A stretch of 64,000 bases of DNA from Bos javanicus (lineage: Eukaryota; Chordata; Mammalia; Artiodactyla; Bovidae). Both the position numbers and the translations under genes were made by a program. A model generated the notes under the pieces. The model did not search any database. It had not been told where the DNA came from and was given only the letters and a program-made list of their open reading frames with translations. Below are positions 26,398 through 39,120 of this stretch, one piece after another. Position 1 is the stretch's first letter. Every line of letters starts with the position of its first letter. The stretch lies in assembly GCF_032452875.1 (NCBI RefSeq), contig NW_026893690.1, positions 186,001 through 250,000 on the forward strand. Direction: 5' to 3'.

Positions 26398-29300
26398 CAT
26401 GATTAGTCACGTGATCTGTGCATGACCGGTCAGGTGATCAGTGTATGATCAGCCACGAGAACAGTGCATGATAGCCTCGTGATCATTGCATTATCAGTCA
26501 CCAGATGGGTGCATGATCAGACACCTGATCAGTGCATGATCAGTCAAGTTATCAGTGCATGATCAATTATGTGATCAGTGCATGATCAGCCACGTGATCA
26601 GTGCATGATAGCCACGTAATCAGTTCATGATAGCCACGTGATCAGTGCATGATCAACCAAGTGATACGTTTGTGATCAGCCACGTGATCAGTGCATGATA
26701 GTCACGTGATCATTACATGATAGCCATGTGAACAGTGCATGATAAGACAGGTGATCAGTGCATGATAGCCACGTGATCAGTGCCTGATCAGTCACGTGAT
26801 CAGTGCATGATCAGTCATGTGATCAGTACATGATCAGCCACGTGATCAGTGCATCATCAATTACGTGATCACTGCATGATCAGTCACGTGACCAGTACAC
26901 GGTAGCTACGTAATCTTTGCATGATCAGCCACGTGAGCAGTGCATGATAGCCACGTGATGTGTGCATGATCAGTTACGTGAGCAGTGTATGATCAGCCAC
27001 GTGATCACTGCATGTGATCCACGTGATCAGTGCATGGTCAATTTCGTAATCAGTGCATGATATTTCACGTGACAGGTGTGTGATCAGCCACGTGAACAGT
27101 GCATGATCAGCCACGTGACAGGTGTGTGATCAGCCACGTGATAAGTGCATAATAGCCACGTGATCATTACATGATAGCCATGTGATCAGTGCATGTTCAG
27201 ACAGGTGATCAGTGCATGATAGCTACGTGATCAGTTCATGATTAGTCACGTGATCTGTGCATGACCGGGCAGGTGATCAGTGTATGATCAGCCACGAGAA
27301 CAGTGCATGATAGCCACGTGATCATTGCATGATCAGTCACCAGATGGGTGCATGATCAGACACCTGATCAGTGCATGATCAGTCAAGTTATCAGTGCATG
27401 ATCAATTATGTGATCAGTGCATGATCAGCCACGTGATCAGTGCATGATAGCCACGTAATCAGTTCATGATAGCCACGTGATCAGTGCATGATCAACCAAG
27501 TGATACGTTTGTGATCAGCCACGTGATCAGTGCATGATAGTCACGTGATCATTACATGATAGCCATGTGAACAGTGCATGATAAGACAGGTGATCAGTGC
27601 ATGATAGCCACGTGATCAGTGCCTGATCAGTCACGTGATCAGTGCATGATCAGTCATGTGATCAGTACATGATCAGCCACGTGATCAGTGCATCATCAAT
27701 TACGTGATCACTGCATGATCAGTCACGTGACCAGTACACGGTAGCTACGTAATCTTTGCATGATCAGCCACGTGAGCAGTGCATGATAGCCACGTGATGT
27801 GTGCATGATCAGTTACGTGAGCAGTGTATGACAGCCACGTGATCACTGCATGTGATCCACGTGAACAGTGCATGGTCAATTTCGTGATCAGTGCATGATC
27901 ATTCACGTGACAGGTGTGTGATCAGCCACGTGAACAGTGCATGATCAGCCACGTGACAGGTGTGTGATCAGCCACGTGATAAGTGCATAATAGCCACGTG
28001 ATCATTACATGATAGCCATGTGATCAGTGCATGGTCAGACAGGTGATCAGTGCATGATAGCTACGTGATCAGTTCATGATTAGTCACGTGATCTGTGCAT
28101 GACCGGGCAGGTGATCAGTGTATGATCAGCCACGAGAACAGTGCATGATAGCCACGTGATCATTGCATGATCAGTCACCAGATGGGTGCATGATCAGACA
28201 CCTGATCAGTGCATGATCAGTCAAGTTATCAGTGCATGATCAATTATGTGATCAGTGCATGATCAGCCACGTGATCAGTGCATGATAGCCACGTAATCAG
28301 TTCATGATAGCCACGTGATCAGTGCATGATCAACCAAGTGATACGTTTGTGATCAGCCACGTGATCAGTGCATGATAGTCACGTGATCATTACATGATAG
28401 CCATGTGAACAGTGCATGATAAGACAGGTGATCAGTGCATGATAGCCACGTGATCAGTGCCTGATCAGTCACGTGATCAGTGCATGATCAGTCATGTGAT
28501 CAGTACATGATCAGCCACGTGATCAGTGCATCATCAATTACGTGATCACTGCATGATCAGTCACGTGACCAGTACACGGTAGCTACGTAATCTTTGCATG
28601 ATCAGCCACGTGAGCAGTGCATGATAGCCACGTGATGTGTGCATGATCAGTTACGTGAGCAGTGTATGACAGCCACGTGATCACTGCATGTGATCCACGT
28701 GAACAGTGCATGGTCAATTTCGTGATCAGTGCATGATCATTCACGTGACAGGTGTGTGATCAGCCACGTGAACAGTGCATGATCAGCCACGTGACAGGTG
28801 TGTGATCAGCCACGTGATAAGTGCATAATAGCCACGTGATCATTACATGATAGCCATGTGATCAGTGCATGGTCAGACAGGTGATCAGTGCATGATAGCT
28901 ACGTGATCAGTTCATGATTAGTCACGTGATCTGTGCATGACCGGGCAGGTGATCAGTGTATGATCAGCCACGAGAACAGTGCATGATAGCCACGTGATCA
29001 TTGCATGATCAGTCACCAGATGGGTGCATGATCAGACACCTGATCAGTGCATGATCAGTCAAGTTATCAGTGCATGATCAATTATGTGATCAGTGCATGA
29101 TCAGCCACGTGATAAGTGCATGATAGCCACGTAATCAGTTCATGATAGCCACGTGATCAGTGCATGATCAGTCAACTGATACGTTTGTGATCAGCCACGT
29201 GATCAGTGCATGATAGCCACGTGATCATTACATGATAGCCATGTGATCAGTGCATGATAAGACAGGTGATCAGTGCATGATAGCCACGTGATCAGTGCCT

Positions 29301-29751
29301 GATCAGTCACGTGATCAGTGCATGATCAGTCATGTGATCAGTACATGATCAGCCACGTGATCAGTGCATCATCAATTACGTGATCACTGCATGATCAGTC
29401 ACGTGACCAGTACACGGTAGCTACGTAATCTTTGCATGATCAGCCACGTGAGCAGTGCATGATAGCCACGTGATGTGTGCATGATCAGTTACGTGAGCAG
29501 TGTATGATCAGCCACGTGATCACTGCATGTGATCCACGTGAGCAGTGCATGGTCAATTTCGTGATCAGTGCATGATCATTCACGTGACAGGTGTGTGATC
29601 AGCCACGTGAACAGTGCATGATCAGCCACGTGACAGGTGTGTGATCAGCCACGTGATAAGTGCATAATAGCCACGTGATCATTACATGATAGCCATGTGA
29701 TCAGTGCATGGTCAGACAGGTGATCAGTGCATGATAGCTACGTGATCAGTT
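26398..29751. repeat. Four 37-monomer HOR units (839, 838, 838, 839 bp)
   Basis: Starts are 26398, 27237, 28075 and 28913. The two 838-bp units share the same one-base deletion (GTATGACAGCC at 27,831 and 28,669) and GTGAACAGTGCATGG shortly after, so one is a recent tandem copy of the other. This explains why the series has four units here but three at 6240-8756. The first unit shares TTCGTAATC, GATATTTCACG and CATGTTCAG with the unit at 31,817. Confidence 0.9.
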
Positions 29752-30115
29752 CATGATTAGTCACGTGATCTGTGCATGACCAGGCAGGTGATCAGTGTAT
29801 GATCAGCCACGAGAACAGTGCATGATAGCCACGTGATCATTGCATGATCAGTCACCAGATGGGTGCATGATCAGACACCTGATCAGTGCATGATCAGTCA
29901 AGTTATCAGTGCATGATCAATTTCGTGATCAGTGCATGATCATTCACGTGACAGGTGTGTGATCAGCCACGTGAACAGTGCATGATCAGCCATGTGACAG
30001 GTGTGTGATCAGCCACGTGATAAGTGCATAATAGCCACGTGATCATTACTTGATAGCCATGTGATCAGTGCATGGTCAGACAGGTGATCAGTGCATGATA
30101 GCTACGTGATCATTT
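29752..30115. repeat. 16-monomer HOR variant, 364 bp
   Basis: It has the monomer 8/29 fusion, and CATTACTTGATAG near its end is shared with 9050, 34,630 and 38,348. Confidence 0.88.
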
Positions 30116-33100
30116 CATGATTAGTCACGTGATCTGTGCATGACAGGCAGGTGATCAGTGTATGATCAGCCACGAGAACAGTGCATGATAGCCACGTGAT
30201 CATTGCATGATCAGTCACCAGATGGGTGCATGATCAGACACCTGATCAGTGCATGATCAGTCAAGTTATCAGTGCATGATCAATTATGTGATCAGTGCAT
30301 GATCAGCCACGTGATCAGTGCATGATAGCCACGTAATAAGTACATGATAGCCACGTGATCAGTGCATGATCAGTCAAGTGATACGTTTGTGATCAGCCAC
30401 GTGAGCAGTGCATGATAGCCATGTAAACCGTGCATGATCAGTCCCTTGAAGAGTGCGTGATCAGTCACCTGATCAGTGCATGATCAATTACGTGAACAGT
30501 GCATGATCACTCACCTGACCAGTACATGGTAGCTACGTGATTATTGCATGATCAGCCACGTGAGCAGTGCATGATAGCCACGTCCTCAGTGCATGATCAG
30601 TTACATAAGCAGCATATGATCAGCCAAGTTATAAGTGCATGATAGCCACGTGATCAGTGCCTGATCAGTCACGTGATCAGTGCATGATCAGTCATGTGAT
30701 CAGTACATGATCAGCCACGTGATCAGTGCATCATCAATTACGTGATCACTGCATGATCAGTCACGTGACCAGTACACGGTAGCTACGTAATCTTTGCATG
30801 ATCAGCCACGTGAGCAGTGCATGATAGCCACGTGATGTGTGCATGATCAGTTACGTGAGCAGTGTATGATCAGCCACGTGATCACTGCATGTGATCCACG
30901 TGATCAGTGCATGGTCAATTTCGTGATCAGTGCATGATCATTCACGTGACAGGTGTGTGATCAGCCACGTGAACAGTGCATGATCAGCCACGTGAAAGGT
31001 GTGTGATCAGCCACGTGATAAGTGCATAATAGCCACGTGATCATTACATGATAGCCATGTGATCAGTGCATGGTCAGACAGGTGATCAGTGCATGATAGC
31101 TACATGATCAGTTCATGATTAGTCACGTGATCTGTGCATGACCAGGCAGGTGATCAGTGTATGATCAGCCACGAGAACAGTGCATGATAGCCACGTGATC
31201 ATTGCATGATCAGTCACCAGATGGGTGCATGATCAGACACCTGATCAGTGCATGATCAGTCAAGTTATCAGTGCATGATCAATTATGTGATCAGTGCATG
31301 ATAGCCAAGTGATCATTACATGATAGCCATGTGATCAGTGCATGATCAGACAGTTGATCAGTGCATGATAGCCACGAGATCAGTGCATGATCAGTCATGT
31401 GATCAGTACATGATCAGCCACGTGATCAGTGCATCATCAAATACGTGGTCAGTGCATGATCAGTCACGTGACCAGTACATGGTAGCTACATAATCTTTGC
31501 ATGATCAGCCACGTGAGGAGCGCATGATAGCCATGTGATGTGTGCACGATCAGTTACATGAGCAGTGTATGATCAGCCACGTGATCACTGCATGTGATCC
31601 ACGTGAGCAGTGCATGGTCAATTTCGTGATCAGTGCATGATCATTCACGTGACAGGTGTGTGATCAGCCACGTGAACGGTGCATGATCAGCCACGTGACA
31701 GGTGTGTGATCAGCCACGTGATAAGTGCATAATAGCCACGTGATCATAACATGATAGCCATGTGATCAGTGCATGGTCAGACAGGTGATCAGTGCATGAT
31801 AGCTACGTGATCATTTCATGATTAGTCACGTGATCTGTGCATGACCGGTCAGGTGATCAGTGTATGATCAGCCACGAGAACAGTGCATGATAGCCTCGTG
31901 ATCATTGCATTATCAGTCACCAGATGGGTGCATGATCAGACACCTGATCAGTGCATGATCAGTCAAGTTATCAGTGCATGATCAATTATGTGATCAGTGC
32001 ATGATCAGCCACGTGATCAGTGCATGATAGCCACGTAATCAGTTCATGATAGCCACGTGATCAGTGCATGATCAACCAAGTGATACGTTTGTGATCAGCC
32101 ACGTGATCAGTGCATGATAGTCACGTGATCATTACATGATAGCCATGTGAACAGTGCATGATAAGACAGGTGATCAGTGCATGATAGCCACGGATCAGTG
32201 CCTGATCAGTCACGTGGTCAGTGCATGATCAGTCATGTGATCAGTACATGATCAGCCACGTGATCAGTGCATCATCAATTACGTGATCACTGCATGATCA
32301 GTCACGTGACCAGTACACGGTAGCTACGTAATCTTTGCATGATCAGCCACGTGAGCAGTGCATGATAGCCACGTGATGTGTGCATGATCAGTTACGTGAG
32401 CAGTGTATGATCAGCCACGTGATCACTGCATGTGATCCACGTGATCAGTGCATGGTCAATTTCGTAATCAGTGCATGATATTTCACGTGACAGGTGTGTG
32501 ATCAGCCACGTGAACAGTGCATGATCAGCCACGTGACAGGTGTGTGATCAGCCACGTGATAAGTGCATAATAGCCACGTGATCATTACATGATAGCCATG
32601 TGATCAGTGCATGTTCAGACAGGTGATCAGTGCATGATAGCTACGTGATCAGTTCATGATTAGTCACGTGATCTGTGCATGACCGGGCAGGTGATCAGTG
32701 TATGATCAGCCACGAGAACAGTGCATGATAGCCACGTGATCATTGCATGATCAGTCACCAGATGGGTGCATGATCAGACACCTGATCAGTGCATGATCAG
32801 TCAAGTTATCAGTGCATGATCAATTATGTGATCAGTGCATGATCAGCCACGTGATCAGTGCATGATAGCCACGTAATCAGTTCATGATAGCCACGTGATC
32901 AGTGCATGATCAACCAAGTGATACGTTTGTGATCAGCCACGTGATCAGTGCATGATAGTCACGTGATCATTACATGATAGCCATGTGAACAGTGCATGAT
33001 AAGACAGGTGATCAGTGCATGATAGCCACGTGATCAGTGCCTGATCAGTCACGTGATCAGTGCATGATCAGTCATGTGATCAGTACATGATCAGCCACGT

Positions 33101-34696
33101 GATCAGTGCATCATCAATTACGTGATCACTGCATGATCAGTCACGTGACCAGTACACGGTAGCTACGTAATCTTTGCATGATCAGCCACGTGAGCAGTGC
33201 ATGATAGCCACGTGATGTGTGCATGATCAGTTACGTGAGCAGTGTATGATCAGCCACGTGATCACTGCATGTGATCCACGTGAGCAGTGCATGGTCAATT
33301 TCGTGATCAGTGCATGATCATTCACGTGACAGGTGTGTGATCAGCCACGTGAACAGTGCATGATCAGCCACGTGACAGGTGTGTGATCAGCCACGTGATA
33401 AGTGCATAATAGCCACGTGATCATTACATGATAGCCATGTGATCAGTGCATGGTCAGACAGGTGATCAGTGCATGATAGCTACGTGATCAGTTCATGATT
33501 AGTCACGTGATCTGTGCATGACCGGGCAGGTGATCAGTGTATGATCAGCCACGAGAACAGTGCATGATAGCCACGTGATCATTGCATGATCAGTCACCAG
33601 ATGGGTGCATGATCAGACACCTGATCAGTGCATGATCAGTCAAGTTATCAGTGCATGATCAATTATGTGATCAGTGCATGATCAGCCACGTGATAAGTGC
33701 ATGATAGCCACGTAATCAGTTCATGATAGCCACGTGATCAGTGCATGATCAGTCAACTGATACGTTTGTGATCAGCCACGTGATCAGTGCATGATAGCCA
33801 CGTGATCATTACATGATAGCCATGTGATCAGTGCATGATAAGACAGGTGATCAGTGCATGATAGCCACGTGATCAGTGCCTGATCAGTCACGTGATCAGT
33901 GCATGATCAGTCATGTGATCAGTACATGATCAGCCACGTGATCAGTGCATCATCAATTACGTGATAACTGCATGATCAGTCACGTGACCAGTACACGGTA
34001 GCTACGTAATCTTTGCATGATCAGCCACGTGAGCAGTGCATGATAGCCACGTGATGTGTGCATGATCAGTTACGTGAGCAGTGTATGATCAGCCACGTGA
34101 TCACTGCATGTGATCCACGTGAGCAGTGCATGGTCAATTTCGTGATCAGTGCATGATCATTCACGTGACAGGTGTGTGATCAGCCACGTGAACAGTGCAT
34201 GATCAGCCACGTGACAGGTGTGTGATCAGCCACGTGATAAGTGCATAATAGCCACGTGATCATTACATGATAGCCATGTGATCAGTGCATGGTCAGACAG
34301 GTGATCAGTGCATGATAGCTACGTGATCAGTTCATTATTAGTCACGTGATCTGTGCATGACCAGGCAGGTGATCAGTGTATGATCAGCCACGAGAACAGT
34401 ACATGATAGCCACGTGATCATTGCATGATCAGTCACCAGATGGGTGCATGATCAGACACCTGATCAGTGCATGATCAGTCAAGTTATCAGTGCATGATCA
34501 ATTTCGTGATCAGTGCATGATCATTCACGTGACAGGTGTGTGATCAGCCACGTGAACAGTGCATGATCAGCCATGTGACAGGTGTGTGATCAGCCACGTG
34601 ATAAGTGCATAATAGCCACGTGATCATTACTTGATAGCCATGTGATCAGTGCATGGTCAGACAGGTGATCAGTGCATGATAGCTACGTGATCATTT
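30116..34696. repeat. 4.58-kb super-unit copy: 44-mer, 31-mer, three 37-mers, 16-mer
   Basis: Unit starts are 30116 (998 bp), 31114 (703), 31817 (838), 32655 (839), 33494 (839) and 34333 (364). One-base deletions account for 998 (TGACAGGCAG near 30,143) and 838 (CCACGGATCAG near 32,190). The same series occurs at 4538-9120, in an expanded form at 24700-30115 and in a contracted form at 34697-38417. Confidence 0.9.
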
Positions 34697-37600
34697 CATG
34701 ATTAGTCACGTGATCTGTGCATGACCAGGCAGGTGATCAGTGTATGATCAGCCACGAGAACAGTGCATGATAGCCACGTGATCATTGCATGATCAGTCAC
34801 CAGATGGGTGCATGATCAGACACCTGATCAGTGCATGATCAGTCAAGTTATCAGTGCATGATCAATTATGTGATCAGTGCATGATCAGCCACGTGATCAG
34901 TGCATGATAGCCACGTAATAAGTACATGATAGCCACGTGATCAGTGCATGATCAGTCAAGTGATACGTTTGTGATCAGCCACGTGAGCAGTGCATGATAG
35001 CCATGTAAACCGTGCATGATCAGTCCCTTGAAGAGTGCGTGATCAGTCACCTGATCAGTGCATGATCAATTACGTGAACAGTGCATGATCACTCACCTGA
35101 CCAGTACATGGTAGCTACGTGATTATTGCATGATCAGCCACGTGAGCAGTGCATGATAGCCACGTCCTCAGTGCATGATCAGTTACATAAGCAGCATATG
35201 ATCAGCCAAGTTATAAGTGCATGATAGCCACGTGATCAGTGCCTGATCAGTCACGTGATCAGTGCATGATCAGTCATGTGATCAGTACATGATCAGCCAC
35301 GTGATCAGTGCATCATCAATTACGTGATCACTGCATGATCAGTCACGTGACCAGTACACGGTAGCTACGTAATCTTTGCATGATCAGCCACGTGAGCAGT
35401 GCATTATAGCCACGTGATGTGTGCATGATGAGTTACGTGAGCAGTGTATGATCAGCCACGTGATCACTGCATGTGATCCACGTGATCAGTGCATGGTCAA
35501 TTTCGTGATCAGTGCATGATCATTCACGTGACAGGTGTGTGATCAGCCACGTGAACAGTGCATGATCAGCCACGTGAAAGGTGTGTGATCAGCCACGTGA
35601 TAAGTGCATAATAGCCACGTGATCATTACATGATAGCCATGTGATCAGTGCATGGTCAGACAGGTGATCAGTGCATGATAGCTACATGATCAGTTCATGA
35701 TTAGTCACGTGATCTGTGCATGACCAGGCAGGTGATCAGTGTATGATCAGCCACGAGAACAGTGCATGATAGCCACGTGATCATTGCATGATCAGTCACC
35801 AGATGGGTGCATGATCAGACACCTGATCAGTGCATGATCAGTCAAGTTATCAGTGCATGATCAATTATGTGATCAGTGCATGATAGCCAAGTGATCATTA
35901 CATGATAGCCATGTGATCAGTGCATGATCAGACAGTTGATCAGTGCATGATAGCCACGAGATCAGTGCATGATCAGTCATGTGATCAGTACATGATCAGC
36001 CACGTGATCAGTGCATCATCAAATACGTGGTCAGTGCATGATCAGTCACGTGACCAGTACATGGTAGCTACATAATCTTTGCATGATCAGCCACGTGAGG
36101 AGCGCATGATAGCCATGTGATGTGTGCACGATCAGTTACATGAGCAGTGTATGATCAGCCACGTGATCACTGCATGTGATCCACGTGAGCAGTGCATGGT
36201 CAATTTCGTGATCAGTGCATGATCATTCACGTGACAGGTGTGTGATCAGCCACGTGAACGGTGCATGATCAGCCACGTGATAAGTGCATAATAGCCACGT
36301 GATCATAACATGATAGCCATGTGATCAGTGCATGGTCAGACAGGTGATCAGTGCATGATAGCTACGTGATCATTTCATGATTAGTCACGTGATCTGTGCA
36401 TGACCGGTCAGGTGATCAGTGTATGATCAGCCACGAGAACAGTGCATGATAGCCTCGTGATCATTGCATTATCAGTCACCAGATGGGTGCATGATCAGAC
36501 ACCTGATCAGTGCATGATCAGTCAAGTTATCAGTGCATGATCAATTATGTGATCAGTGCATGATCAGCCACGTGATCAGTGCATGATAGCCACGTAATCA
36601 GTTCATGATAGCCACGTGATCAGTGCATGATCAACCAAGTGATACGTTTGTGATCAGCCACGTGATCAGTGCATGATAGTCACGTGATCATTACATGATA
36701 GCCATGTGAACAGTGCATGATAAGACAGGTGATCAGTGCATGATAGCCACGTGATCAGTGCCTGATCAGTCACGTGATCAGTGCATGATCAGTCATGTGA
36801 TCAGTACATGATCAGCCACGTGATCAGTGCATCATCAATTACGTGATCACTGCATGATCAGTCACGTGACCAGTACACGGTAGCTACGTAATCTTTGCAT
36901 GATCAGCCACGTGAGCAGTGCATGATAGCCACGTGATGTGTGCATGATCAGTTACGTGAGCAGTGTATGATCAGCCACGTGATCACTGCATGTGATCCAC
37001 GTGAGCAGTGCATGGTCAATTTCGTGATCAGTGCATGATCATTCACGTGACAGGTGTGTGATCAGCCACGTGAACAGTGCATGATCAGCCACGTGACAGG
37101 TGTGTGATCAGCCACGTGATAAGTGCATAATAGCCACGTGATCATTACATGATAGCCATGTGATCAGTGCATGGTCAGACAGGTGATCAGTGCATGATAG
37201 CTACGTGATCAGTTCATGATTAGTCACGTGATCTGTGCATGACCGGGCAGGTGATCAGTGTATGATCAGCCACGAGAACAGTGCATGATAGCCACGTGAT
37301 CATTGCATGATCAGTCACCAGATGGGTGCATGATCAGACACCTGATCAGTGCATGATCAGTCAAGTTATCAGTGCATGATCAATTATGTGATCAGTGCAT
37401 GATCAGCCACGTGATAAGTGCATGATAGCCACGTAATCAGTTCATGATAGCCACGTGATCAGTGCATGATCAGTCAACTGATACGTTTGTGATCAGCCAC
37501 GTGATCAGTGCATGATAGCCACGTGATCATTACATGATAGCCATGTGATCAGTGCATGATAAGACAGGTGATCAGTGCATGATACCCACGTGATCAGTGC

Positions 37601-38417
37601 CTGATCAGTCACGTGATCAGTGCATGATCAGTCATGTGATCAGTACATGATCAGCCACGTGATCAGTGCATCATCAATTACGTGATCACTGCATGATCAG
37701 TCACGTGACCAGTACACGGTAGCTACGTAATCTTTGCATGATCAGCCACGTGAGCAGTGCATGATAGCCACGTGATGTGTGCATGATCAGTTACGTGAGC
37801 AGTGTATGATCAGCCACGTGATCACTGCATGTGATCCACGTGAGCAGTGCATGGTCAATTTCGTGATCAGTGCATGATCATTCACGTGACAGGTGTGTGA
37901 TCAGCCACGTGAACAGTGCATGATCAGCCACGTGACAGGTGTGTGATCAGCCACGTGATAAGTGCATAATAGCCACGTGATCATTACATGATAGCCATGT
38001 GATCAGTGCATGGTCAGACAGGTGATCAGTGCATGATAGCTACGTGATCAGTTCATGATTAGTCACGTGATCTGTGCATGACCAGGCAGGTGATCAGTGT
38101 ATGATCAGCCACGAGAACAGTGCATGATAGCCACGTGATCATTGCATGATCAGTCACCAGATGGGTGCATGATCAGACACCTGATCAGTGCATGATCAGT
38201 CAAGTTATCAGTGCATGATCAATTTCGTGATCAGTGCATGATCATTCACGTGACAGGTGTGTGATCAGCCACGTGAACAGTGCATGATCAGCCATGTGAC
38301 AGGTGTGTGATCAGCCACGTGATAAGTGCATAATAGCCACGTGATCATTACTTGATAGCCATGTGATCAGTGCATGGTCAGACAGGTGATCAGTGCATGA
38401 TAGCTACGTGATCATTT
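34697..38417. repeat. Contracted super-unit copy, 3.72 kb: 44-mer, 30-mer, two 37-mers, 16-mer
   Basis: Unit starts are 34697 (999), 35696 (680), 36376 (839), 37215 (839) and 38054 (364). The 680-bp unit is a 31-mer that lost one further 23-bp monomer near 36,270. One 37-mer is missing relative to 30116-34696. The 37215 unit carries the CAACTGATACG mark and GTGATAAGTGCATGATAGCC of the units at 28,913 and 33,494. Confidence 0.9.
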
Positions 38418-39120
38418 CATGATTAGTCACGTGATCTGTGCAGGACCAGGCTGGTGATCAGTGTATGATCAGCCACGAGAACAGTGCATGATAGCCACGT
38501 GATCATTGCATGATCAGTCACCAGATGGGTGCATGATCAGACACCTGATCAGTGCATGATCAGTCAAGTTATCAGTGCATGATCAATTATGTGATCAGTG
38601 CATGATAGCCAATTGATCATTACATGATAGCCATGTGATCAGTGCATGATCAGACAGTTGATCAGTGCATGATAGCCACGAGATCAGTGCATGATCAGTC
38701 ATGTGATCAGTACATGATCAGCCACGTGATCAGTGCATCATCAATTACGTGGTCAGTGCATGATCAGTCACGTGACCAGTACATGGTAGCTACATAAACT
38801 TTGCATGATCAGCCACGTGAGGAGCGCATGATAGCCATGTGATGTGTGCACGATCAGTTACATGAGCAGTGTATGATCAGCCACGTGATCACTGCATGTG
38901 ATCCACGTGATCAGTGCATGGTCAATTTCGTGATCAGTGCATGATCATTCACGTGACAGGTGTGTGATCAGCCACGTGAACGGTGCATGATCAGCCACGT
39001 GACAGGTGTGTGATCAGCCACGTGATAAGTGCATAATAGCCACGTGATCATTACATGATAGCCATGTGATCAGTGCATGGTCAGACAGGTGATCAGTGCA
39101 TGATAGCTACGTGATCAGTT
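38418..39120. repeat. 31-monomer HOR variant, 703 bp
   Basis: This is the counterpart of 9121-9823, sharing GCCAATTGATC in monomer 14 and the GAGGAGCGC subfamily marks. Confidence 0.88.

Larger units (their letters stand above)
20276..30115. repeat. Second copy of the ~9.1-9.8 kb left-end segment
   Basis: The order of unit lengths here (999, 816, 839, 725, 1000, 999, 699, 839, 838, 838, 839, 364) repeats that of 1-9,120 (999, 816, 839, 839, 999, 999, 703, 839, 839, 839, 364). One 37-mer is extra here and several units carry small losses. The offset is 20,275 over the first kilobase without net indels, and rare private changes are shared (GAGAGCTGAGTC, GCAAGATCAGTC, CAGCAACGAG, CATAATTAG). 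Confidence 0.88.
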
